NCBI RefSeq assembly: GCF_932526225.1
Contig: NC_064034.1
Span: forward strand, 2,714,001 to 2,778,000
Reading direction: 5' to 3'
Origin: Nematostella vectensis
Lineage: Eukaryota; Cnidaria; Anthozoa; Actiniaria; Edwardsiidae
Length of the DNA stretch: 64,000 nucleotides
In this document: piece after piece, positions 36,901-46,315 of the stretch
How positions within the stretch are numbered: the stretch's first letter is position 1
Layout of the letters: each line of letters starts with the position of its first letter
The notes under the pieces: model-generated
The model's database searches: none
Seen by the model: the letters and a program-made list of their open reading frames with translations, nothing else
Told to the model about the DNA's origin: nothing
Made by a program: the position numbers and the translations under genes

Positions 36901-39424
36901 GTAACCCTACCTTCCAGAATAATTTCTTGAGGGAAAAACTTTTCTGTGCTGCTGTAAGAAGTTCGTTGATAAGGACAAAGTTTTTTTCCATGTGGTGAGA
37001 CTGAAGAATTTCCGTTTTTAGTTGATTGAATAAAGTCAATAGCTCAGAACTGGAAGAAAAATTATTTTGTGTTAGATCAAGATTGATTGGGTATTTTTTT
37101 TAAAAATCACTGAAACTGGCTTGTTGCAGGGTAAAGGAAACAAGTGGTGGGAAAACAAATGTGTGTGTGTGTTGGGGGGGGGGGGGGGGGGGGGGTGGAA
37201 GTGCCCTAAAATTTACTTGTACCAAGCCCCCCCCCCCCCACAAACACATATTTTGAAGCCTGCTTACAGATCTAATATTAAAGCCATATTGTCACCAGTT
37301 TACTTCCAGAGGTCTGAGGGAAACTTCATCCATTAAGAGACAAAAGAATCTATTAGAATCCGAGATATTTAACAGGCCATCTGCTCTAAATTATCAATCA
37401 AATCTTCAAAGAATCTTCCAATAGACACTATTTTTAAATATTTTTTGTGTTTTCCTTAAAAATCATCGGAGACTGTTACATATTCGACCGGAAGTTAACT
37501 GGTAACAATGTGGCTTTAAGAAGAAAAAAAAAACTGTGTGACTATATGGGTGAAAACTTACTTATCAATTATAGAAAATCTTTTGGCAGAAGATGAAGAT
37601 GAGATTTCTTTCCCACTTTGCAAGGTTGATTTCTGTAAGAAAAACAAAAAAGAAAATGCATTGAACTATAACTGGGCTATCAGCAACAAAAATAAAAATA
37701 CAAATCATACCAGGATACAGTTATTCCAAGAACTTTTCAGGAATGGAAACATTGGAGATTGCTTCTCCAAAATGTATATATCCATCTCATCTATATTTCC
37801 ACCACTTGAATCATGTCCAGTATTTGCTGAGAATTCCCTGTCAGCCACGCCTTCTGAAGACTCGTTACTACTAGTGCGGTGATGTTTCCTTGTTCTCCAT
37901 GATCTGGGGTCAGGAGATGGTACGCGAAACCTTTCATAAGGCTCCAATGGGTGCAAGTCCATCTGAGGAGAAATTGAGCGAAATGACAATTCTAAATCAT
38001 TACTGCTTGAGCTAGAATCAAAGGTATCTGATTCTTGCTCTTGATTTCTCCTGTTCTTTTTCTGTCTTCTTCTGCTTGGGGTCTCTTTTCTATTAGATGG
38101 CGGAACTGGCAGTGGTCGTCCACAAACAGGAAGCAAACCCCTGGAAAAAGGGCCCTCTGATGGTAACTGCAATCTTTCTTCTTCAAGCATCTGACGAATG
38201 TTACCTTCTGATGCGCTTAATTTTAATTGACTAGCTTGTACTGCTAGGTGATTAGATGGTATCAGCTGAGTAGAATGTTGATCAGGAGCACCAGATGAGC
38301 CTCTTCGTGAAAATGTGGATGACCTGTTATTGTCGTCTCTTTGAAATAGTGCTGACGCTGTGAGCAAAGATGATTTTAAAGCTGTATTTGGTGAATAGTC
38401 CCCTATTGGTTGGGGAATAACTGGACGCTTCTTGAAAGTGACATGGATATGCTGGACTCTGTTTTTTAAATCTCCGCCAAGAAATTCAGCAATATCATGA
38501 ATCTAAAAAAGATAAAATCAACAGATAATGATTACTGAAACATCAAAATTTTAAAATAATAAAAAAATCTGATGAACCGTTATAAACATAAATGACAGGA
38601 AGCCATTTAACAGTGTTTTGTAAGTAAAACTCTTATAACACCAACTTAATAATCTTGATAGACTGTCTGGACGGTAGTTTTTTTTTTGTGAGAGTTATAT
38701 TAAGATGTTTGCACACAATGATCTATGTATCATAATTTAGCAGACAACCACAAAATGACAATAGCAACCAGAATACGTTCGCAGCGATGAAATTATATCT
38801 CTCCATAAATTGTGGTCGAGTAAAATAATGGGTAGCAGGTAAACCTGAGGCTCGATTGTATTATTTTTAGTCTATAACAATCGGGTCAAATTCAAGTCAA
38901 AATGGAATTCATAACATCAATAATCAGCTTTGAACAAATAGTAACATCTGCAATTTACCCAACGAACATTCGACAACAATATTTGGGGTAGAAGCTCATT
39001 TTTAAATATCAAAGCGAACCAAGGCAATCGACACCGTTCAGATTCACGTAACAGGAGGAGAAGGAAATTAAAGTACTTGAAATCATGGATATATTGAACA
39101 CCTGGTTAGCTGAAATGCAAGTCAAGCCAAGCGAAAACAGATAATAAAGCTCCGATAATAATACAAGCTTACCATTTTTACTGCAGTGATCGTAGCTAAA
39201 TCGACAGTCATGCGAATACCTTTAGCAACTTTAGGAGGGTTATCGATTATGTAGAGCATTTCTGCACCTAAAACTGCAAATTGGAATTTTTTGTTGAACC
39301 CATCAGCAACAATCACACATGGCTCGATAACCCGTATTCCCTCATATTTGTCTTGGGCAAGCGTTCGTTTGAGAAAGTTGTAAACCTTCTGGTATTTTTG
39401 CAAGCCATCCTCTAAGCCAGCCAT
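33919..39424 (-). CDS. Homologue of human C12orf56 (uncharacterised protein)
   Basis: Exons in transcript order: 39173-39424, 37711-38502, 37562-37632, 36911-37049, 36509-36615, 35941-36030, 35582-35729, 35077-35151, 34562-34639, 34179-34357, 33919-34042. Borders and phases agree, and the sum is 2055 bases (684 codons plus stop). Recognition rests on recalled similarity of several blocks to vertebrate C12orf56: YEGIRVIEPCVIV near residue 30, YIIDNPPK near 60, FPFLKSSWNN near the end of the large second exon, QKSFSLKKLFWK, ETLVCMFRETE, and YRQLYILHNLL near the C-terminus. Between the conserved N-terminal module and the helical C-terminal half lies a long Ser/Arg/Pro-rich, probably disordered segment encoded by the 792-base exon. 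No catalytic motif, signal peptide or membrane span is visible. Molecular function is not known to me. An RWD- or PH-like fold for the N-terminus would be speculation. Confidence 0.85.
34760..35036. mobile_element. MITE, copy 1, with ATACCTGTCAAC terminal inverted repeats
   Basis: Starts catacctgtcaac and ends gttgacaggtatg, a perfect 13-bp inverted pair. Immediate flanks read gccactac and gccactat if the outermost base is excluded, which resembles an 8-bp target duplication with one change and would fit a hAT-like origin. The interior has no open frame but includes agatctcacgagggtgtta, also present in the second copy at 54954. It lies in an intron of the C12orf56-like gene. Confidence 0.8.
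37161..37247. repeat. Poly-G/poly-C foldback
   Basis: A gtgtgtgtgttg segment leads into about 22 G, then 31 mixed bases, then about 13 C followed by acaaacaca. The two halves can form a G-C hairpin whose outer arms (gtgtgtttg-like and caaacaca) also pair. It lies in an intron of the C12orf56-like gene. Confidence 0.75.
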
Positions 39425-39945
39425 GCGAGCAAAAAGTATTTCTCTGCTTTAATAGTCAACGTCCGGGCACTTCAACAGCTAATAAGCAGGGCGGATTTCC
39501 AACTTTTGGTGACTAATCATTTTACTGAACTTTCGCTATATTTCGGATTGAACTGTTTTGTTATTTTGCGGCTCTATTATGACGTAGGGAAAATTCTGGC
39601 CAATCACATTGCGATCACTAAAGGCTGTTCGTGACGACACATTGTGTTTTACGTCATCATGTAATGTTTTCATTTTAAAATTATTAAGTTAAATTATTAA
39701 ATTATATAAGTTTTTACTCACATAGAAAAACACAAAGTAAGGTCTAAATTACCAAATTGAGCTGTAATTGGTATTATTTAAGTGATTTCTCAAAACTTTT
39801 AAAGAAATTTTGGAACTAAAAGATTTGAGTCAAAGTAGCAGATTACTTGTAACTATAAATATATTAGTAAACTGATAAAGAAAATTATAAAAATGCCAAC
39901 AAAACCGGACAAAAAGATTTGCAAGATATTGCCAAATACTGACTG
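39425..39945. other. 5' flank of the C12orf56-like gene
   Basis: This region should hold its 5' UTR and promoter because the gene starts at 39424 on the minus strand. AT-rich, with two gtcatcatgt/tgacgtaggg CRE-like words (about 39579 and 39652). No TATA box can be assigned with confidence. Confidence 0.35.
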
Positions 39946-40975
39946 AAATGTAGCAATAGTAGCAAGAACCCTTCCACCATGATTGGGCTCCCTGTGCTGC
40001 ATAATACGAGTACCAACACAGGATACCCCAAAATATAGCTAAAGCATAGAGCATTTCCCTGCTAGCAGAGGCCTCTTTTCTCTGTATTTCGCTGGGTTGG
40101 AGTTCGCGAGAAAAAGATACCTCTGCCATGGGTCGCAAGTTCGTTTAATCAAACCGCCGTCCACGATCGTGGACGGGAGATCCAGAGCGCATGCTCCGTT
40201 AATTAATTACTGGCCACTATTTGAGCCCACAATGACTAAGCCCGCATTCGAAACGGCGTCCTCCGTAGAAATATCACGCGACGAATTTTAAAAGTAGTCA
40301 TTCAATGCCTTATCTTCATTCAGGATTTTCTCTCTTTTGACTAACGAGTTAATCTTCCGTTTACAAGTTTTGCAGCATATTCTACTGGAATTAGCTGATC
40401 TAAGTTTACCAAAAATTTTTGTAACATTTTCTTCGAGTCCAACTGTGCGATATTTACATTGAAGAAACTCGCCTGCCCAGATGTCTTGAAATGTATCCCA
40501 CAAACAAGACAATACTCGTCTTTGCATATTGCATATTAGCATATTGACAGCTTTCGCGCGATGGTACGTGTTTTGGCACGTCAAGCTCGGTCGTTTAGAA
40601 ACGCACACTGATGCGCAACGAAAACAGTTTCGACCCATGGCAGAGGTCTCTTTTCCTCGCGAACGCAAGCACAGCGAAATACAGAGAAAAGAGGCCTCTG
40701 CTAGCAGGGAAATAGAGCATATGAGAGCTATCCGAAAGAGATACCCAAAAGTTCATGTTGATTCGCATGGAACTCGTAAAGCGTAAGAAGCATTTTGCTT
40801 TATGAACTGGGACAAGTACTATTTTCAGGAATTATTTTGTTCCACGTACACCATCAAAATTAAGTGCCTTCAGCTGTTCAGCAGGCCACTGATAGCTACA
40901 AATAGCTACCAACAACTTTCCTACTCCTCCCTACAGAAAAAGGCCATTCACATTCTGTTAGTAATTGACATAATT
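39946..40975. repeat. Dispersed repeat family copy, interrupted by a nested TIR element
   Basis: The parts at 39946-40052 and 40714-40975 match one continuous repeat seen at about 52780-53060 and again at about 53820-54085. Shared words include tagcaagaa, ccttccaca, gaaatacccaaaag, gcatggaactcgt and gtactactttta-like sequence. Here the repeat is split by the element at 40053-40713. There is no convincing protein. Confidence 0.7.
40053..40713. mobile_element. Non-autonomous element with ~82-bp terminal inverted repeats
   Basis: The left end 40053-40134 (atttccctgctagcagaggc ... ccatgggtcg) recurs inverted at 40631-40713 with scattered differences. The interior of about 500 bases has no transposase. 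It is inserted in another repeat family whose uninterrupted copies lie at 52.8 and 53.8 kb, which defines the insertion point near aagag/agagc. Confidence 0.8.
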
Positions 40976-40993
40976 CAACAAGTTTCTAGGTAT

Positions 40994-41076
40994 CAATCAA
41001 GACTAGAGATAACTGAAATACAATATGCTGGCTTGAGCAATTAATCCCTTTAAGCTAGGTGCCCAAAGGGGGGTAA
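40994..41076. repeat. 83-bp terminal direct repeat, copy at the 3' end of the retroelement
   Basis: This copy is identical to 45014-45096, from caatcaagac to ggggggtaa. The two copies bracket the gag-RT-recombinase block exactly 4020 bases apart. Such direct repeats are too long for a target duplication and are best read as part of the retroelement itself. Confidence 0.9.
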
Positions 41077-41236
41077 ATTCCTCAACCCAACATAAACCAC
41101 TGACACTGTTTTTTGTTTGGCATAAGAGAAGTTTATTATAAAATCACTACAAACTGATAAATGAAAAACTAAAATAATAATAATAAACCTCTCTGCCACC
41201 AAACCACCGGCCAAACAACAAAACAGTGCAGAAGGC

Positions 41237-42214
41237 CTAACTACTGGCCTGAATGGAAGCACGTAGCTGGGAAGCAAGCGCCAATTTTGATTGATTACTA
41301 AATTCTAAATACAATTTGTAAGAGTCACTAGCCCAATCACCATACAACTGTATCAATTCCCCTGGTACTCCGTGGTTAAACGCCCAAGAGGCACAGCCGC
41401 GTCGAAATGAGTGACCCCGATATGAGTCAGCATGAGCAACCCCCACTGAGCAAAGCGCCAGACGAAATTCGGTAACAAAACGGGACTTCGTCAAAGCAAA
41501 CGGGCCTGAATGACCAAGCAATAAAAACAGCGGTTTGCGTGCAGAAGCGGGTACCAGGCGAATCATGTTGTTATAGGCAGCGACCGGACATAATAACGAG
41601 CCTGGAATACGTAACAGAGGAATGTGTAATCGACGCTGACCGAACTGAATAGTTTTTGTATGCTTAAACGTGACGATAAGCCCGTGTTCGTTACACAAAA
41701 CATCACCCCGTGTGAGATCGCGGGTAGGATTAAATGCCTTAATAGAACGCGGTACGATATTAGCTATACGCGCCATAAGAAAAAATGCAAAGAGAAATGC
41801 GCAATACAATGTAGAAGAGTTAGCATCATGTTGAAAATCTACTGTTCGCGCAACTAGCAATAAAAGGCTAGGAGTTACCGGTGGAGCCCTCTGAGGTACA
41901 TGTGGTATCCTACGGGAAACTCCCCGCAGGGCTAGGGATAAACTAAAATCCTTAGTAAATGCATAGTCATAACCGGCAAAAAGATGTAATAACTTGACCC
42001 CACTTAAATAATTACGAATCGAAGGTGGTGCAATCGAACGACTTAAAAACTGTACATAAAGACAGACCGTATCTATGTCTGCTGGTAATGGAGTCAAGTC
42101 AAAATATAAGCAAAATAGAAAAAAGGCCTTAAATTGAGTCTTTAAATTACTATATGTCCCTGTGCTATAAGCAGCTTGTAATGTCTGTCGTAGATCCTTT
42201 TGCAGAGAGGCCAA
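41237..42214 (-). CDS. Tyrosine recombinase of the retroelement
   Basis: 325 codons, intact. This integrase of the phage-lambda type would insert the circular cDNA by strand exchange without target duplication. The N-terminal part is a SAM-like core-binding domain (about residues 1-110, QAAYSTGTYSNLKTQFKAF). The catalytic domain carries the first Arg in LMARIANIVP, then a GHSFRRG box giving His and the second Arg. GDWASDSYKLYLEF follows, where the Trp replaces the usual second His and the Tyr of YKLYL is the likely nucleophile. It overlaps the end of the upstream RT frame by 73 bases, a usual arrangement in these elements. The family is normally about 300-350 residues. Confidence 0.9.
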   Translation of the reverse strand: MASLQKDLRQTLQAAYSTGTYSNLKTQFKAFFLFCLYFDLTPLPADIDTVCLYVQFLSRSIAPPSIRNYLSGVKLLHLFAGYDYAFTKDFSLSLALRGVSRRIPHVPQRAPPVTPSLLLLVARTVDFQHDANSSTLYCAFLFAFFLMARIANIVPRSIKAFNPTRDLTRGDVLCNEHGLIVTFKHTKTIQFGQRRLHIPLLRIPGSLLCPVAAYNNMIRLVPASARKPLFLLLGHSGPFALTKSRFVTEFRLALCSVGVAHADSYRGHSFRRGCASWAFNHGVPGELIQLYGDWASDSYKLYLEFSNQSKLALASQLRASIQASS

Positions 42215-43923
42215 AGCCGAGGAATCGTGACAGCAACCTGATTGTCACAGCGCACGGTTAAACGGAGTCCCGTCCACCGTTGACCCCACAACTTAAGCGC
42301 CACCACAATAGTGAGAAGTTCCAAACAATTTATATCGAGGGACTGAGCAACAATCACATCCGGAAATGAAGCGTGGAAATATTCATTGTCACAAACGCCT
42401 CCACAACCAACCAGGCAAGCGTCTGTAGAAAAAACTTCCCCCGGAGAACTCCAAGAGGTAGTTTTAATCATAGATACTCCGTTGTATTCCCGCAGGAAAT
42501 GACACCACCAAATAATATCCTTGCGAAATTCCGCGGTTAAATTAACGTGAAGATGATTGTATTGAACTGTTCGTAGCAGACTTAATAAGCGCGAGATAAA
42601 CACCCGACTCTGACGAACACACTTTGAAACAAACACAAGTTTGCCAACTAGGGATTGTAACTCCCGTTTGCGAGCAGTTTTGCGGTTCCTCCAATCATGT
42701 AAGAGAAGCTCTAACTCCGCTAGCCGCTCAGGACTAACTGACAACGTAAAGGAATTCGTGTCTACCATCACTCCCAAACACAGCATGAGCGATGAAGGCG
42801 GACAAGCTTTGGAAACAGATTCGATCAGTCCCAGAGAGGAGAGAAGAGTCCCCAACTGCTCAAAATCGGAAGTCGCAGAGCTAGCCTCAGAAACCCCAAT
42901 GAAATCATCCAAATAATTAAATAAAACTTTTCCTTGCTGTCGATGAATCCAAGCTACCGCTGAGGTGGCGCGCTGACATGCCTGAGCAGCAGAGCGTAAC
43001 CCCATAGGTAAAACAGTGTCAAAGTAATAATGTCCATTCCAAATATACCCAAGTAAACGGTAATCGACGGGATCCACAAGAAACTGCCTATACGCCTGCC
43101 GCAGATCCCTCTTATAGAGAAAACAACCCGGGCCAAACTGCACGATCGCTTCCACAATGTCATCTATAGTGGGATAACAAGTCACGAACGGATCTCCCAG
43201 AAAACTATCACACGGAATACCATCATTTACTGAACCGCCCTTAGGCCAGCTCAAGTCCACAATTACCCTACGTTCTTCAGAATCTCGCTTGGGAACCGTG
43301 TTCAACGGTGAAGTAACAAATCCACCCCCGAAGGGAGGATCCGTAAACGGCCCAGCGACACGACCAAGCGAGACTTCACGTTGTAAATGCTCTGAAACTT
43401 GAGTCGCAAAATTGAGCGCACCCCGGTGAGTGCGAGCATCAAAAATAGGAACAGTATCGCCAGTGAAACCCACCGGCCAACCAAACTCCAGGAGATCACA
43501 AATCATTTGGTCGTCATAATCATACAACAAAGTCCTCCAAGTATCGATCTTTAGGGAACTTGGAACGGGCAGGCGAGAAACCACAAAGTTCGGGCGACCA
43601 GAACGAAAAACTAACTCATGTGCGTACAAATAAAAATCATTCGCCTGCTGAGAGTCACGAGGAAAGGCCGTGGAAAAACCACGACAGTCTAGAACACCAG
43701 CCTCCACCGGCTGAGGAAAACACACATCATGAATATAATCAGCGCCCGTGGAAAAGCCACGACAGTCAGGAACTGCAGCCTTTCGCGGCTGGGAGCAAGC
43801 ATCAGCATTCAAAGCACAAAACGACATATCCGGAAATGAAGCAACAGTAACGGAAGGAACGCCCCCAATGTCTTGACCAAGGGCGAAGTTTATCAGTTTT
43901 TTGATTCCCCTGAAAGCGGACAA
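42142..43923 (-). CDS. Reverse transcriptase-RNase H of the retroelement
   Basis: Open frame of 593 codons. RT motifs run in order: FLYKRDLRQAYRQF (motif A Asp), LPMGLRSAAQACQ (motif B), and FNYLDDFIGV (motif C, YLDD catalytic Asp pair). The thumb region precedes an RNase H domain with FSTDACLVGCGG (first Asp), INCLELLTIV (Glu) and RCDNQVAV (second Asp). The four acidic residues and the RT triad are present, so the enzyme appears intact. The frame opens at TTG with the first ATG about 29 codons in, so expression may rely on read-through or frameshift from the gag-like frame. It overlaps the recombinase gene downstream. Confidence 0.9.
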   Translation of the reverse strand: MSAFRGIKKLINFALGQDIGGVPSVTVASFPDMSFCALNADACSQPRKAAVPDCRGFSTGADYIHDVCFPQPVEAGVLDCRGFSTAFPRDSQQANDFYLYAHELVFRSGRPNFVVSRLPVPSSLKIDTWRTLLYDYDDQMICDLLEFGWPVGFTGDTVPIFDARTHRGALNFATQVSEHLQREVSLGRVAGPFTDPPFGGGFVTSPLNTVPKRDSEERRVIVDLSWPKGGSVNDGIPCDSFLGDPFVTCYPTIDDIVEAIVQFGPGCFLYKRDLRQAYRQFLVDPVDYRLLGYIWNGHYYFDTVLPMGLRSAAQACQRATSAVAWIHRQQGKVLFNYLDDFIGVSEASSATSDFEQLGTLLSSLGLIESVSKACPPSSLMLCLGVMVDTNSFTLSVSPERLAELELLLHDWRNRKTARKRELQSLVGKLVFVSKCVRQSRVFISRLLSLLRTVQYNHLHVNLTAEFRKDIIWWCHFLREYNGVSMIKTTSWSSPGEVFSTDACLVGCGGVCDNEYFHASFPDVIVAQSLDINCLELLTIVVALKLWGQRWTGLRLTVRCDNQVAVTIPRLWPLCKRIYDRHYKLLIAQGHIVI

Positions 43924-44165
43924 TCAGATGAATCCTCTCTATGCGATTCCTGTTTTCTCGATTGTACCCAACAAGCCGCACAAATATGTTTTACCCATTT
44001 ACGTTCGCCTCGGACGTAACCATAATGATCCTTGGTATGAATGCACTTCTCGCGTTGATAATCTCTACAAAACAATGTCGGCCCTGAACTGTAAGACTGC
44101 TTTTTCGGCGGTGAAAGTAGCTGACCATGGAGAGTTCTGCTTTCGAGGTGGGAAAAAGGAATCAC
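43893..44165 (-). pseudogene. Displaced zinc-knuckle portion of gag
   Basis: In another minus-strand frame overlapping the gag end, the peptide contains FCRDYQREKC followed by ICAACW, a CxxC/C-type arrangement like the C-terminal knuckle of DIRS gag proteins. It has no start of its own. I read it as the C-terminus of gag now out of frame. Confidence 0.5.
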
Positions 44166-44925
44166 CCCACTTCAATAAGCCACGTTCGATTTCAAGCAAA
44201 ACCGCTCCATGGAAGGCAAGCACCGCCTCCCATTCGTATAGCTGTGCGTGGTACATCAGCGTTACCAAATGTTTGTGTCGTTCGGCGCGCTCGAACGAAC
44301 TGATCTCTCGTAATTGTAGAATCTGTGCATACCCCGCCACGAATTCTGCCATGGTAAGACGTTCGTAAGTAATCTCCTGACTAGCACGAGTCAAGGAAAG
44401 AAAACGTTGCGGCCACAACTGTTTAACTACAACTTCTGAAGTTGGACGGTCTTCCTTGCCAGACTTCAACTGACCAGCTTTATTTGGCTTCCGTAACGGA
44501 GAGGAAGCCAGCGCACCCATATCAGCTTCCTCATCGGACTCACTGGATGCAATGGGCAGAACATGAGCCACACGTCGATCCGCCGCGTCGGCCAAGTCAT
44601 CCATGGCTCTAAGCTCGGGCAAAGTAACCGTCGTCGCACGGCGCGGCGATACATCTTTAGAAGATCGCGACGACGAAGCAACGTCGGAGGGCGGCAAGTA
44701 ATGGGACTGACGACTGCTAGCATGATCGGCCTTCAAACTGTGAACCTCGGCCGTGAGAGTTTGAACAGCGGCGGCGAGCGAATTCAACAGTTCGTCGTTC
44801 CGTGTAGGAGAATTGCCCCGAATTTCGGGAACGCCCCCAGGACCGTCACAATGTTTCCCTGGCACGCCAAAATCATGATCATTTACTGGCTTCTTGCAGC
44901 CTGGACATTTCTTTTCTCGCGGCAT
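44065..44925 (-). CDS. Gag-like protein of the retroelement
   Basis: The ATG at 44923-44925 gives a start MPREKKCPGCKKPV with paired Cys and a later His-Cys (GKHC), an N-terminal zinc-binding motif common in gag proteins of DIRS-type elements. A Ser-rich linker and an alpha-helical core (about LTRASQEITYERLTMAEF) follow. The frame ends at 44065 without the usual C-terminal zinc knuckle. A Cys-rich stretch with FCRDYQREKC and ICAACW lies in a different frame at about 43960-44110, so either a frameshift mutation or a recoding event separates the two. Confidence 0.7.
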   Translation of the reverse strand: MPREKKCPGCKKPVNDHDFGVPGKHCDGPGGVPEIRGNSPTRNDELLNSLAAAVQTLTAEVHSLKADHASSRQSHYLPPSDVASSSRSSKDVSPRRATTVTLPELRAMDDLADAADRRVAHVLPIASSESDEEADMGALASSPLRKPNKAGQLKSGKEDRPTSEVVVKQLWPQRFLSLTRASQEITYERLTMAEFVAGYAQILQLREISSFERAERHKHLVTLMYHAQLYEWEAVLAFHGAVLLEIERGLLKWGDSFFPPRKQNSPWSATFTAEKAVLQFRADIVL

Positions 44926-45013
44926 CGTAACAGTGGAAAAAACAATATGAGCTTGATATATAAACGTTGAAAAGAACAAAGAATTATAGAGTGAAGCTGT
45001 GAACGTGTGCTAG

Positions 45014-45096
45014 CAATCAAGACTAGAGATAACTGAAATACAATATGCTGGCTTGAGCAATTAATCCCTTTAAGCTAGGTGCCCAAAGGGGGGTAA
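45014..45096. repeat. 83-bp terminal direct repeat, copy at the 5' end of the retroelement
   Basis: Partner of 40994-41076, identical over 83 bases. It sits about 90 bases upstream of the gag ATG on the minus strand, so it includes or adjoins the element's 5' leader. Confidence 0.9.
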
Positions 45097-45097
45097 C

Positions 45098-45355
45098 AAA
45101 GATTCTAAGAGTTCTAGGATTATAAGGAGTTACAAAGATACTAAGAGTTCTAGGTTTATAAGGAGTTACAAAGATACTAAGAGTTCTAGGTTTATAAGGA
45201 GAGATACTAAGAGTTCTAGGTTTATAAGGAGTTACAAAGATACTAAGAGTTCTAGGTTTATAAGGAGTTACAAAGATACTAAGAGTTCTAGGTTTATAAG
45301 GAGTTACAAAGATACTAAGAGTTCTAGGTTTATAAGGAGTTACAAAGATAAAGAG
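45098..45355. repeat. 36-bp minisatellite abutting the retroelement end
   Basis: About seven units of agttacaaagatactaagag followed by ttctaggtttataagg. One unit has a 6-base deletion at about 45201. As 36 and the deletion are multiples of three, one frame stays open on each strand; this is not evidence of a protein. It begins within two bases of the 83-bp repeat. Confidence 0.9.
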
Positions 45356-45516
45356 TATTCCAGGTTTCAGAAGAAGTGGTCTTACCGTTATGCTATAGGA
45401 ATCTGTTACACGCAAAGTTTGTTGTAGTTTATTAATGAAATAAAGCTGTTTATGCTTTATTTCTATATGAAATACGAATTAACTTTTTTTTTTGCTATGA
45501 TTATTACATTTTTTAG

Positions 45517-45815
45517 GCTATAGAACACCTCGTGCGACCGACACATGCTTTAACTGTGGATTCACTGGAGTTGATAATGTAGATACTATTGTAGGGCCTA
45601 TGATGACGGAGGAGGCAGATTTTGAGGAGCAGGCAAATAAAGAGCCAGATGGTTTGTGCAACAGTGAGACAGGTAGAACATTCACATATTAACGAAGGGG
45701 AACTTAACAGCGAACGGCAGTACTACGAAAATTTAGCCTTTAATAAAAGAATAGAAACACCGGACTCTAAAGTGTTTCCTATTGATAAGGATGGATACAA
45801 GAATCCTTTTTGAAA
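45517..45815 (+). pseudogene. Uncertain terminal exon or broken gene end
   Basis: A good acceptor (ttacattttttag) at 45516 is followed by an open frame with a natural-looking composition (YRTPRATDTCFNCGF), ending at TAA 45691. A second frame, one base shifted, runs to TGA at 45813 and encodes SERQYYENLAFNKR and ends DGYKNPF. AATAAA at 45849-45854 would be a polyadenylation signal. The two frames together look like the cytoplasmic tail of a receptor-type protein broken by a single frameshift, or two separate short exons. I recognise no family. Confidence 0.35.
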
Positions 45816-46315
45816 ACAAAAAGGACAAAAAAGTACTTTATCGTGAAAAATAAAACTTTCGACCATTTAATATTGTGTTTGAGTCTTCCTTTATTTTAAT
45901 TTTGCCGATAGAATGTCTGTAGAGCGAGTTTGAAGACCGCTTCGAATTGTGTTCCTTACTCTTTGACGGTTCTAAATAACGGTGGGAGGTTTTTAAAAGT
46001 CAAAACTCTTCATTTTGGCTTAAAATGGCGAAAATAAAAAAGGGCAGTGCATCGAGTTTTTTTCTCTCTGTGCACGGCTGTTGTGGCGAAAACGACTGTG
46101 TCGAACTCCACGCTTCGTTCATACTGTGCCGAGCATTTGCGGGCCGCTTGTCGCATAGCTTTTCAGGCTAAAAATCATCGCTTGGCTGTTCTAAATAATC
46201 GTCGAAATGTTTAAAAGCCAGAAACTTGTTATTTAGGCTAAAACTCGAGAAAATTGGAGACAGCCGGGCAGCTAGTTTTTTTTCCACCTTTACCGGAAGC
46301 CCTGCCAGACGATCA
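45816..46315. other. Non-coding stretch with a diverged direct duplication
   Basis: About 45965-46035 and 46190-46260 share the order gttctaaataa, tttaaaag and ggcttaaaa/ggctaaaac in the same orientation. This is a diverged duplication of roughly 220-bp period. No gene is recognised. Confidence 0.45.

Larger units (their letters stand above)
40994..45096 (-). mobile_element. Tyrosine-recombinase (DIRS/Ngaro-type) retroelement
   Basis: A 4.1-kb block on the minus strand with the order gag-like, reverse transcriptase-RNase H, tyrosine recombinase, and no DDE integrase, which is the layout of the DIRS order. Identical 83-bp direct repeats at the two ends argue for the Ngaro/PAT kind, which have direct rather than inverted repeats. 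However, I could not find the full split A1-B1A2B2 arrangement, so the superfamily is uncertain. RT and recombinase frames are intact. Together with repeat identity this points to a recent insertion. Confidence 0.85.

Noticed and set aside
40994-41076. 83-bp direct repeats as a target-site duplication
   Set aside because: Far too long for any known integrase, and tyrosine-recombinase elements do not make target duplications. They are more likely part of the element.
45023-45415. 130-codon frame with repeated PYKPRTLSIFVT
   Set aside because: Translation of a 36-bp minisatellite. Frames are open on both strands for the same trivial reason.
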